NCBI GenBank assembly: GCA_934358675.1
Contig: CAKRKX010000069.1
Location: 1-13,596 of the forward strand
DNA length: 13,596 nucleotides
Source: an uncultured Agathobacter sp.
GTDB taxonomy: Bacteria; Bacillota; Clostridia; Lachnospirales; Lachnospiraceae
Direction: 5' to 3'
A model generated the notes under the pieces. That model was not told the origin of the DNA, did no database searches, and saw only the letters and a program-made list of their open reading frames with translations. Each line of letters starts with the position of its first letter. Position 1 is the stretch's first letter. This document shows positions 7,154 through 13,596 of this stretch, in pieces. A program made the translations under genes and the position numbers.

Positions 7154-8443
7154 ATGAAGAGTCTGGGGAAGAAGCTGATCGCTGTACTGGCGGTGGTTCT
7201 TGTGGTGCTTGTGGCGTGGCAGGTATTGGTTCTGACACTCCTGGACAAGCATATTATTAATACGTTTCTGGCACTGATCCTGACAACGATCGTGGTGGCG
7301 GTCATGATCGCATTGATCGTGATATCCGTGAAGTATGTCATTGAGCCGATCAAGATGGCTTTGTCCGGTCGTCAGCCTGAGGCTGATTCGAAGATGGCGG
7401 TTCGTGCACAGAAGATTGCCGACAGACAGGATGATATCGGCAAGATGTTCCGTGAAGTGCAGGGATCGGTCGGTTCTTTTGCACAGGTGATCTCCGGAAT
7501 CCGTAATGCGACAGAGGAACTTGAGAAAGTGACCGAAGAGTTTCAGGAGATGTTTGCGAACATGACCAGTTCTGTGGACGAGACAAATTCTGCAGTGGGA
7601 GTGATTGCAGAGAACACGATGGTACAGTCCAATCATACGCTTGATATGAAGGACAAGATCGATGCGATCGGAACAACGATCGATTATATTTCAACGAATA
7701 TTGCAAATCTGACACAGAGTGTGCAGACACTGAGTGAATATAATGATTCGGTTGATGCGATCATGCAGGAGCTTATGAGCATCAACGAGAAGAACGGTGA
7801 GTCGATCGAGAATGTAAGACAGCAGACCGAACTTACTAACAGTTCTGCGCAGCAGATCCGTAAGGCTGCTGAGATTATCGCCGGTATCTCAAGTCAGACG
7901 AACCTGCTTGCTTTGAATGCAAGTATTGAGGCTGCCCGTGCCGGTGAGCACGGAAGCGGATTTGCGGTTGTGGCAGAGGAAATCCGTGTACTGGCAGATC
8001 AGTCGAAGGAATCGACCGAACAGATCAATAATGTTGTCAATGAGCTGATCAGCAACTCTGAGGTCAGCGTAGCAACGACACAGGAAGTATCAGAGGCGTT
8101 TGCGGCACAGAGTGAGAAAGTCAATGAGACGGTATCCATCTTTAAGTCGCTGCATTCCGAGATTAAGAAGGTGCGTGGATCCATCGAGGGAATCAACGAG
8201 GAAGTCGGAGCTCTTGAGGAACACAAGAATGTGATCGAGAGTGGAATCGATGCGCTGTCCGAGGCTTCGGAAGAAAATTCTTCCAATGCACAGGTTACGA
8301 CCGAGAATCTTGCGGGATTCCAGGAGACGGTTCAGGAGTGCGGTGCCAAGACCAATCGTGTTGTCGGCGTGACGGAAGAACTGGTCGGATATATTCGACA
8401 GTTTGATGCGGATAATGTGCGTGAGAAAATGATGGGCGAATAA
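7154..8443 (+). CDS. Methyl-accepting chemotaxis protein without an extracellular sensor domain
   Basis: A 429-aa protein starting at an ATG with TAGGAGG 12 nt upstream. Two membrane segments (about residues 8-30 and 38-62) are joined by a loop of only about eight residues (DKHIINTF), so there is no periplasmic/extracellular ligand domain. A HAMP-like linker follows (EPIKMAL and [10 protein letters not shown]). The long helical signalling domain then carries the conserved hairpin tip at about 245-285 ([20 protein letters not shown] and [17 protein letters not shown]), which contacts CheA and CheW. Glu- and Gln-rich heptads on both arms offer methylation sites. It ends with [13 protein letters not shown] and has no NWETF-type CheR-docking tail. 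It implies a chemotaxis system elsewhere in the genome. The stimulus is probably sensed through the membrane or cytoplasm, or from partner proteins (inference). Confidence 0.93.
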   Translation: MKSLGKKLIAVLAVVLVVLVAWQVLVLTLLDKHIINTFLALILTTIVVAVMIALIVISVKYVIEPIKMALSGRQPEADSKMAVRAQKIADRQDDIGKMFREVQGSVGSFAQVISGIRNATEELEKVTEEFQEMFANMTSSVDETNSAVGVIAENTMVQSNHTLDMKDKIDAIGTTIDYISTNIANLTQSVQTLSEYNDSVDAIMQELMSINEKNGESIENVRQQTELTNSSAQQIRKAAEIIAGISSQTNLLALNASIEAARAGEHGSGFAVVAEEIRVLADQSKESTEQINNVVNELISNSEVSVATTQEVSEAFAAQSEKVNETVSIFKSLHSEIKKVRGSIEGINEEVGALEEHKNVIESGIDALSEASEENSSNAQVTTENLAGFQETVQECGAKTNRVVGVTEELVGYIRQFDADNVREKMMGE

Positions 8444-8466
8444 ACCATACATAGTGTAAGTACAAA

Positions 8467-8501
8467 AGATGTTGTTCACGGGAGTGAGCAGCATCTTTTT
8501 T
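8467..8501 (+). terminator. Intrinsic terminator after the chemotaxis receptor
   Basis: A 13-bp stem (AGATGTTGTTCAC with GTGAGCAGCATCT, two G-U pairs) closes a GGGA loop and is followed by six T residues. It lies 24 nt after the receptor stop codon and ends that transcript. Confidence 0.92.
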
Positions 8502-8660
8502 GTTTGGTTTAAGCTTGAGCGGACAGAAATCATAAAAGGAGCCAAATGAAGATTTTACAAATTCAATGATTTTGTCTAAAATCGTGCTCAACGCAAAAGC
8601 CAGCAGCAGAGCCGAGCACGAGCGAGTCGCCACAGGAGTTTCGCAAACGCCTAATATAAA
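8502..8660. other. Hairpin-rich intergenic segment, possible dispersed non-coding repeat
   Basis: This stretch carries no credible gene but is not featureless. GATTTT/AAAATC (8568-8583) forms a 6-bp hairpin with a 4-nt loop. It is followed at once by TCGTGCTC/GAGCACGA (8582-8589 with 8614-8621), an 8-bp stem around a 24-nt loop. A small open frame from 8566 (about 33 codons, MILSKIVLNAKASS...) and a longer stop-free minus-strand frame cross it, but neither has a usable ribosome binding site or protein-like composition. AAAGGAG before ATG at 8546 opens only seven codons. The composition, purine-rich and GC-richer than the flanking spacer, suggests an inserted or RNA-coding element. Confidence 0.35.
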
Positions 8661-8670
8661 AAATTGAAAA

Positions 8671-8699
8671 ATGTTAACATGTAGTTTTGAAAACTACAT
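8671..8699. promoter_or_regulatory. Tandem palindromes upstream of the glycolipid operon
   Basis: ATGTTAACAT (8671-8680) is a perfect 10-bp palindrome. It overlaps a perfect 21-bp dyad (8679-8699) with arms ATGTAGTTTT and AAAACTACAT around a single G. They lie just upstream of the -35 at 8707. The symmetry, AT-richness and position suggest an operator for a dimeric regulator. No T-run follows to make it a terminator. Confidence 0.5.
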
Positions 8700-8706
8700 A
8701 AAGTAG

Positions 8707-8735
8707 TGGACAAAAAATATGAAATAGATTACAAT
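8707..8735 (+). promoter_or_regulatory. Promoter of the acyltransferase/GT8 operon
   Basis: TGGACA (8707-8712) and TACAAT (8730-8735) are separated by 17 nt and lie 28 nt upstream of the chosen start codon. The palindromes at 8671-8699 lie immediately upstream. Confidence 0.55.
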
Positions 8736-8762
8736 ATCAGATGTTGAGTGAAAGGAACATTT

Positions 8763-9545
8763 ATGAATCACGAACAGAGGGTAATTTATTATCAGGATGA
8801 ATTAAATGATGAGTTTGCTGGGGATACTATTAAGGCAAAGAAGATCGATGCATCTTATCGATACCGCAGAGCGTCCGTATTTGAGAAGGCGGCGCATATC
8901 TTCTGGTATCATGTGATCGCCATCCCGCTCGCAAAAGTATATATGAAGCTGCATTTTAGACATAAAGTAGTGAATCGGCAGGTGCTGCGTATGGCTGCCG
9001 GACAGGGGTATTACATGTACGGAAATCACACTCATCCGCTTGGAGATGCCGTCATTCCGACACTGGTAAACCGCCCGGTTGACGTGGCAACGATCGTGCA
9101 TCCGAACAATGTATCGATGCCGGTATTGGGGCGGATCACACCGTATCTCGGAGCGTTGCCGCTACCGGATGACCGGGAGGCAATGAAGCATTTTCTGGAA
9201 GCGCTGGATTATGAGCATGTGCAGAAGCATTGCATCATGATCTATCCGGAGGCACACATCTGGCCGTATTATACGAAGATCCGACCGTTTAAGGACAGTT
9301 CGTTCCGCTATCCGGTGCAGGCACATGCTCCGGTGTACAGTCTGACGAACACCTACCAAAAAGGCAAGCGGGATAACGTGCCGCAGATCGTATCTTATAT
9401 TGACGGCCCGTTTTATGCAGATGAGACGCTTCCGGTGAGAGAGCAGAAGCGGCAGCTGCGCGATCAGGTGTATGCTGCGATGTGTGAGCGGGCGAAAAAC
9501 AATACGGTGGAGCTGATCCGCTACGAACGTAAGAGAGATGAGTAG
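8763..9545 (+). CDS. PlsC-like (1-acyl-glycerol-3-phosphate-type) acyltransferase
   Basis: A 260-aa protein. The start is the ATG at 8763, with AAAGGA 6 nt upstream; the in-frame GTG at 8748 would overlap that ribosome binding site. A hydrophobic/amphipathic stretch at about residues 44-63 could seat it on the membrane. The acyltransferase block I is GNHTHPLGD (H89/H91, D95), and block III is YPEAHIWPYYTKIRPFK (about residues 161-177). The family norm is N-H-x4-D. Here the spacing is H-x5-D or H-x3-D, so the active site is slightly altered or uses H91. The same YPE-xxxWxxY-K-x2-P-x-K pattern recurs in the C-terminal domain of the gene at 10410, marking the two as one acyltransferase subfamily. 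It is first gene of a three-gene operon and probably acylates a glycolipid or lipid precursor; the acceptor is unknown. Confidence 0.82.
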   Translation: MNHEQRVIYYQDELNDEFAGDTIKAKKIDASYRYRRASVFEKAAHIFWYHVIAIPLAKVYMKLHFRHKVVNRQVLRMAAGQGYYMYGNHTHPLGDAVIPTLVNRPVDVATIVHPNNVSMPVLGRITPYLGALPLPDDREAMKHFLEALDYEHVQKHCIMIYPEAHIWPYYTKIRPFKDSSFRYPVQAHAPVYSLTNTYQKGKRDNVPQIVSYIDGPFYADETLPVREQKRQLRDQVYAAMCERAKNNTVELIRYERKRDE

Positions 9546-9554
9546 GAGACTGTT

Positions 9555-10385
9555 ATGATAAATCTGCTTTTTTCCGGAAATGGAAAAGTGTTTGACGGTG
9601 TGTTGACCTGCATGCTGTCCATTTTTAAGAGAACCGAGACAAAGGAGCCGTTTTGTATCTATGTCTACACGATGGACGTTACACGGATCAAGCCGGAGTA
9701 CACGCCGATCTCGGAGGAGATGATCGCGTTTCTCGATGAGGTCGCGAAACAGTATAATCCGGAAAATTCAGTGGTGCGCGTGGATGTGACGGATCTGTAC
9801 GAGAGAGAATTTGCACATTGTCCGAATGAGGATGCGTACTGCTCGCCATATACGCTGCTTCGCCTTTTTGCGGACGAGGTTCGCGGGATGCCGGATAAGT
9901 TGTTGTATCTGGATGTGGACATCCTGTTTAACCGGGACATCTGCCTGTTGTACGACACGGATGTGTCGGATGTGGAGTATGCGGCGGCACGCGATCATTA
10001 CGGCAAGTATCTGATCCGGCCGGATTATGTGAATGCCGGCGTTCTTCTGCTTAATATGAAGAAGATCAAAGAGACCGGGCTTCTTGTGAAGGCGCGCAAG
10101 CTCATTCAGGAGAAAAAGCTTGTGTTTGCGGATCAGTCGGCGGTCATTCGCAGTACGACCGCAAAGAAAATGCTTCCGCAGAAGTTTAATGATCAGAAAT
10201 TTTTGCATAAGAGCACGGTGGTAAGGCATTTTTCCAAGCGGTTGTTTTATCTGCCGTATCCGCATACGGCGAACATCAAGCAGTGGCGCGTGAGTGATAT
10301 GCATCGTATCTATCACTATTATGCGTTTGACGATGTGCTGTATGAATATTTATATCTGAAGAGAAAATTTGAGTTGGAACATTAA
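9555..10385 (+). CDS. Glycosyltransferase family 8 protein
   Basis: A 276-aa protein whose TAGGAG ribosome binding site overlaps the stop codon of the acyltransferase gene; only 9 nt separate the two. GT8 features are the N-terminal INLLFSGNGKVFDGVLTCMLSI nucleotide-sugar fold (seen as INLLFSGNGK), the DxD metal site in LLYLDVDILFN (D120, D122), YVNAGVLLLNM (about 158-168) and FADQSAV. The end has IYHYYAFDDVLYEY in place of the usual HFxGxxKPW, a common variation. GT8 enzymes are retaining transferases that use UDP-glucose or UDP-galactose. No signal peptide is seen, so it acts on the cytoplasmic side. Context suggests it adds a sugar to a lipid or surface-glycan carrier that its acyltransferase neighbours modify. 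Confidence 0.88.
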   Translation: MINLLFSGNGKVFDGVLTCMLSIFKRTETKEPFCIYVYTMDVTRIKPEYTPISEEMIAFLDEVAKQYNPENSVVRVDVTDLYEREFAHCPNEDAYCSPYTLLRLFADEVRGMPDKLLYLDVDILFNRDICLLYDTDVSDVEYAAARDHYGKYLIRPDYVNAGVLLLNMKKIKETGLLVKARKLIQEKKLVFADQSAVIRSTTAKKMLPQKFNDQKFLHKSTVVRHFSKRLFYLPYPHTANIKQWRVSDMHRIYHYYAFDDVLYEYLYLKRKFELEH

Positions 10386-10409
10386 GATTCGAAAGGGGAT
10401 TGATCAAGG

Positions 10410-12194
10410 ATGAGTCAGCAGAATGTAATTCCAATTTTTTATGCGTGTGATGACAATTTTGTGAAATATACGATGGTATCGCTGCAGTCGATGAAGGAGC
10501 ATGCGTCGCGTGATCGAAAGTATTGTGTGCATGTGCTGCACACCAATATCTCGAAAGAGATGCAGGATGTGATGTATGCGATGCAGGACGAACAGTTTAC
10601 GGTGTGCTTTGACGATGTGACGGATTATTTGAAGTCCATCAATGACAAGCTGCCGCTGCGCGATTACTATTCGAAGACCACATATTTCCGCCTTTTTATT
10701 GCGGAGATGTTTCCGGAGTACGATAAGGCAATCTATATCGACAGCGATACGGTTGTGCTCGGAGATATCGCGGATCTGTACGCGTATGATCTGGGCGAGC
10801 ATTATGTAGGTGCGGTGAGAGACCAGGTGATGGTGCAGACCGACGTGTACGGAACGTATGCGGAAAAAGTCGTTGGTGTGGATCGCAATGCCTTTTTCAA
10901 TGCGGGACTGCTTGTGATCAATTGTGTGCAGTTCCGGGCAAAGCATGTGCTGGATCAGTTCATTGAGCTGTTGCATGTGTACAATTTTGTTGTTACGCAG
11001 GACGAGGATTATCTGAATCTGATCTGCAAGGACAATGTATTCTGGCTGCCGCCACAGTGGAACACGGAGGTGTTTGGCGAGATTCCGTGCGAGGAGGAGA
11101 GCATCTGTGTGCTGCATTATATCATGGTGTCAAAGCCGTGGCATTACAGGGATTGCCGGATGCAGGAGTATTTCTGGGAATATGCGAAGAAAACGGTCTG
11201 CTACGGGGAGATCGTTGCCGAGCTTGAAAGCTATACGGATGAGCAGCGCGCAAACGATGCGGCTTCCGGTGACCGGCTGATGGTGACTGCGCAGAATGAG
11301 ATCGACAATGAGAACAATTACATGAATCTGTTTCAGAGGGGGCTGCTGAAGTCGCGTGACCGTATCGAGGTACTGGAGAAGATCGCACAGCTTGAGCGCG
11401 AGGGCCGCTTTGATGAGGATGTCGAGGAGGATCCGCCGACGAAGGAGTTAAAGCCGGAGGATATCGATTATCTGCGCAAAAAGCTCAGCAGTAAGATCAA
11501 GACGAAGCTGACCTACAAGGTGGCGAGAAGTTTTCTCAACAATATCATCTCGAATAAGCAGCTGATCATCAAAGATATCAAGGGGATTGAAAATATGAAC
11601 GCGTTAAATTCCGGTGCGGTCATTACCTGCAACCATTTTAATGCGTTTGACAGTTTTGCAATCCAGATTGCCTACGAGCAGTCCGAGCAGCGCAAGCGTA
11701 AGCTCTACCGCGTGATCCGTGAAGGCAATTATACGAATTTCCCGGGCTTTTACGGTATGCTGATGCGCAACTGTTACACGTTTCCGCTCAGCTCGAACAA
11801 GGATACGATGCGCAAATTCATGCATTCGATGGATGCGGTGCTGCAGCACGGCGATTTCATGGTCGTCTATCCGGAGCAGAGTATGTGGTGGAACTACCGC
11901 AAGCCGAAGCCTTTGAAGAAAGGGGCGTTCACGTTTGCGGCAAAGAATCAGGTGCCGGTACTTCCGTGCTTTATCACGATGGAGGACAGTGATATCCTAG
12001 GTGAGGATGGCTTCTATGTGCAGGAGTACACGATAAATATTGCGCCTGCCATCTATCCGGATCCGCAGAAATCACGTGCCGTCAACACTGAGATGATGAA
12101 GGAGAAGAATTTCGAGGTCTGGAAAGAAATCTATGAGACGACCTATGGGGAAGAACTTGTTTATGATACGGATGATATTCCGACTATTGCATAA
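10410..12194 (+). CDS. Bifunctional GT8 glycosyltransferase-PlsC-like acyltransferase fusion
   Basis: A 594-aa two-domain protein, 24 nt after the previous gene. The ribosome binding site is weak: AAGG abuts the ATG and GAAAGGGG is 11 nt away. Residues 1 to ~260 are a full GT8 domain: VIPIFYACDDNFVKYTMVSL, the DxD in AIYIDSDTVVLGDI (D111, D113), FFNAGLLVINC, TQDEDYLN, LPPQWN, and the HYIMVSKPWHY end motif. A charged linker (about 270-360, with many Glu, Lys and Arg) leads to an acyltransferase domain with NHFNAFD (H409 and D414, canonical spacing) and YPEQSMWWNYRKPKPLKKGAF (487-507). There are no membrane segments, so it is probably a peripheral membrane enzyme. It contains in one chain the two activities encoded separately by the preceding genes. 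The target is probably a glycolipid or surface polymer (inference). Confidence 0.88.
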   Translation: MSQQNVIPIFYACDDNFVKYTMVSLQSMKEHASRDRKYCVHVLHTNISKEMQDVMYAMQDEQFTVCFDDVTDYLKSINDKLPLRDYYSKTTYFRLFIAEMFPEYDKAIYIDSDTVVLGDIADLYAYDLGEHYVGAVRDQVMVQTDVYGTYAEKVVGVDRNAFFNAGLLVINCVQFRAKHVLDQFIELLHVYNFVVTQDEDYLNLICKDNVFWLPPQWNTEVFGEIPCEEESICVLHYIMVSKPWHYRDCRMQEYFWEYAKKTVCYGEIVAELESYTDEQRANDAASGDRLMVTAQNEIDNENNYMNLFQRGLLKSRDRIEVLEKIAQLEREGRFDEDVEEDPPTKELKPEDIDYLRKKLSSKIKTKLTYKVARSFLNNIISNKQLIIKDIKGIENMNALNSGAVITCNHFNAFDSFAIQIAYEQSEQRKRKLYRVIREGNYTNFPGFYGMLMRNCYTFPLSSNKDTMRKFMHSMDAVLQHGDFMVVYPEQSMWWNYRKPKPLKKGAFTFAAKNQVPVLPCFITMEDSDILGEDGFYVQEYTINIAPAIYPDPQKSRAVNTEMMKEKNFEVWKEIYETTYGEELVYDTDDIPTIA

Positions 12195-12215
12195 TAGATA
12201 CGGGTTGTGTATGAT
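12187..12215 (+). promoter_or_regulatory. Promoter of the BIG2-domain gene
   Basis: TTGCAT (12187-12192) overlaps the last codons of the fusion gene, and TATGAT (12210-12215) follows after 17 nt, 37 nt before the next start codon. It would give the secreted protein its own transcript, although no terminator is visible between the genes. Confidence 0.5.
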
Positions 12216-12252
12216 GTTAAATATAAATTGAAAAGTAAAGGAGAGTTGAGTT

Positions 12253-13281
12253 ATGAAAAACATGGGAAAGAAACTCGGAAGCCTTTTTCTGGCTTTTGCA
12301 ATCCTGCTGACTGCGGTTGTATGTGATGTTACACCGGTACAGGCAGCAAGCAAGAGCAGTGAACAAATATTAACGAGTGTGTTTGCGGCTCGTGATGAGG
12401 CAACTGTTGGTGAAACTTTATCAGCTTCGTTTTCTTTGAAAGAGAATGCAGGTATTGTTGTGTCCATATATACAACATCACCAGCTCCGATAAAGACGTT
12501 ATTGTGTGATGAGAGTAATACACCGGTTGAAGATATTCGTTCTGCAGGAGCCGAGAGCTATGAAACCGTTGAGTATGAAGGAACAACCTATTATGGTATA
12601 TATGATACCTATAGTTCAAAAACAGCAGGCGATTATATATATAATCTTCAGTTCTCTGAGAATACTGAGGTGTTAATTGATATTTCGCAGGTTAACAATG
12701 TATCCATTCAGCCGAAGGCAACCATTACCGCCGGATTTACAAAGAAATTATCTGTTTCCGGTGCTAAGGTAAAGAAGTGGGAATCTCGTAATAAAGCAAT
12801 CGCAACCGTAGATAAAAACGGTAAAGTGACCGCTAAGAAGAAAGGTAAGACGAAAATTGTCGCAACGCTTGCAGATGGCAAGACCAAACTGACATGTACG
12901 GTTACGGTTGCGGCGAATAAATATTCAGCAGCAAAATATAATGTTGATGATGCCAAGAAAGGTAGTAGCGCTATTGTGCCATATGCAGCTGCTTTTGACA
13001 GTAAAGGTAATATTGTAATCAAGGCGCAGGTTATTAACAATGCATCATACCGCCTTGGGCAGATTAAAAACCTTAAGTTTGTTGTGGAGGATGAAAATGG
13101 AAAAGTTGTAGGAACTTATAAAGCTGCAACAACTAATGTAAATGTGCTTTCACAGTCAACAAAAGATTATACATTCATCATTAAGAAGGCTGATCTGAAA
13201 AAGAAAAAAGTTGATTTGAGAAATTCGTTGATAACTGTGAAGATAAAAAATGCTGACAAAGCGGCCGTATACTATCGCTAG
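12253..13281 (+). CDS. Secreted bacterial Ig-like (BIG2) domain protein
   Basis: A 342-aa protein with AAAGGAGAG 8 nt upstream of the ATG. The signal peptide is clear: MKNMGKK, a hydrophobic core (LGSLFLAFAILLTAVV), and a likely cleavage after VQA-A near residue 31. Residues ~35-150 are an unrecognised beta-rich, Thr/Ser/Tyr-rich region. Residues ~155-222 form a BIG2 domain with KKWESRNKAIATVDKNGKV and TAKKKGKTKIVATLADGKT-type strands (seen as WESRNKAIATVDKNGKV and AKKKGKTKIVATL). The C-terminal ~115 residues look like another beta-sandwich (FVVEDENGKVVG, DYTFIIKKADL). There is no LPXTG anchor and no C-terminal membrane helix, so it is released or held non-covalently. The gene is visibly more AT-rich than the operon before it, which may reflect separate acquisition. 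Confidence 0.8.
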   Translation: MKNMGKKLGSLFLAFAILLTAVVCDVTPVQAASKSSEQILTSVFAARDEATVGETLSASFSLKENAGIVVSIYTTSPAPIKTLLCDESNTPVEDIRSAGAESYETVEYEGTTYYGIYDTYSSKTAGDYIYNLQFSENTEVLIDISQVNNVSIQPKATITAGFTKKLSVSGAKVKKWESRNKAIATVDKNGKVTAKKKGKTKIVATLADGKTKLTCTVTVAANKYSAAKYNVDDAKKGSSAIVPYAAAFDSKGNIVIKAQVINNASYRLGQIKNLKFVVEDENGKVVGTYKAATTNVNVLSQSTKDYTFIIKKADLKKKKVDLRNSLITVKIKNADKAAVYYR

Positions 13282-13290
13282 AGAATGTAG

Positions 13291-13475
13291 CAAATTCGGG
13301 TTTGCCGACTTAGATTTTTCGTATTCTAAGGCGGACGACACCGGATAATATAGTTACTACAATTGGCAGTGTGATTTATGAAATAGTGACGGAATTAAAA
13401 GGATTTCATAACCTGATTGACTTTCAAGCCTTACGACATCGGACCATACAGTGATTTTTTTAGAAAAATTTGCAA
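13291..13475 (+). repeat. ~180-bp dispersed repeat, right copy (inverted relative to the left copy)
   Basis: It begins 9 nt after the BIG2 gene's stop codon and matches the reverse complement of 76-257 over its whole length, with two variable patches (about 13348-13363 and 13379-13387). The hairpin CCGaCTTAGA/TCTAAGgCGG (13305-13314 with 13325-13334) has a longer stem than in the left copy. The T7 run at about 13455-13461 is shared. The distal edge AAATTTGCAA (13466-13475) is also present, inverted, at the head of the third copy. No conserved reading frame is seen, and no IS-type terminal repeat or target duplication could be identified. Confidence 0.85.
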
Positions 13476-13541
13476 GTTAACTTTTGCGGTACATCTTTGA
13501 TGTATCGCCCTCAGGCGTGAAATAATGGAACGGTGAAGCAG
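13476..13541. other. Hairpin-containing spacer between two head-to-head repeat copies
   Basis: These 66 nt separate the right copy and the third, partial copy. They carry two small hairpins back to back: TACATC/GATGTA (13490-13504, 3-nt loop) and CGCC/GGCG (13506-13517, 4-nt loop). A TCGCCCTC core here also occurs, in inverted orientation, just outside the left copy (about 71-79). The spacer may therefore belong to the repeat family. Confidence 0.45.
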
Positions 13542-13596
13542 TTGCAAATTTGTCCTAAAAAACTAAGTATGGATCCGATGTCTGTAGATTGGAAAT
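13542..13596 (-). repeat. Third, diverged repeat copy, cut by the window edge
   Basis: It shares TTGCAAATTT, CTAAAAAA, TATGG, TCCGATGTC and TTG-AA in order with the reverse complement of the right copy and with the plus strand of the left copy from 76 onward. It is oriented head-to-head with the right copy, and only its distal end lies in the window. Confidence 0.6.

Noticed and set aside
10404..11117. 237-codon open frame on the minus strand opposite the fusion gene
   Set aside because: It is fully antisense to the GT8 domain. The product is rich in His, Ile and Arg with no domain, and the plus strand shows clear motifs, so it is a codon-bias shadow.
13156..13341. 61-codon minus-strand frame starting in the right repeat copy
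   Set aside because: Its first codons fall in the conserved repeat block, which is why they recur in the left copy (as VSSALEYEKSKS). The frame diverges at once outside that block and is broken by a stop elsewhere in one copy, so a conserved protein is not supported.
76..13475. Repeats as integron attC sites or as IS ends of a composite transposon
   Set aside because: The copies are inverted rather than direct, and no integrase or transposase lies between them. No target-site duplication is seen outside them, and the size and sequence do not match attC consensus arms.

Overview
The window looks like chromosomal DNA from a motile, low-to-mid GC Gram-positive anaerobe of the Clostridia, most probably a Lachnospiraceae member. 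Reasons: strong AGGAGG-type ribosome binding sites, TTGACA/TATAAT-like promoters, U-tailed hairpin terminators, a yybP-ykoY-type Mn2+ riboswitch, a Clostridia-style Y-family polymerase/YolD pair, a methyl-accepting chemotaxis protein and a pectate-lyase-fold protein. No rRNA, tRNA, CRISPR array, transposase or phage structural gene was seen. The genus assignment is inference.

Layout from left to right. Bases 76-257 hold a ~180-bp non-coding repeat. It lies 7 nt beyond the stop of a large minus-strand gene (265-3129) encoding two pectate-lyase-type beta-helix domains fused to an SMP-30/NHL-like beta-propeller, with no signal peptide. Upstream of it, also on the minus strand, is a CaCA-family cation/Ca2+ antiporter (3220-4137) preceded by a Mn2+ riboswitch with an overlapping intrinsic terminator. 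A divergent promoter region (about 4313-4379) separates these from the plus-strand genes: a 139-aa membrane protein of unknown function, a 50-aa single-span membrane protein, a Y-family translesion polymerase translationally coupled to a YolD-like protein, and a chemotaxis receptor with no extracellular sensor domain, closed by a strong terminator at 8467-8501.

A ~245-bp intergenic region follows, with hairpins, a perfect 21-bp palindrome and a TGGACA-17-TACAAT promoter. It leads into a three-gene operon: a PlsC-like acyltransferase, a GT8 glycosyltransferase, and a 594-aa protein that fuses GT8 and acyltransferase domains in one chain. These genes probably build and acylate a cell-surface glycolipid or glycan. 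Last comes a secreted protein with a bacterial Ig-like (BIG2) domain, under its own promoter.

The least explained signal is the repeat. A second, near-identical copy (13291-13475) lies in inverted orientation 9 nt beyond the stop of the BIG2 gene. A third, diverged and truncated copy (13542-13596) faces it head-to-head at the right edge. The two full copies thus bracket about 13 kb as a long inverted repeat, each sitting just after a stop codon and pointing the same way as that gene. They are conserved in blocks separated by variable patches and share a T7 run near the distal end. They may be a family of structured 3'-UTR/RNA elements or a non-autonomous mobile repeat.
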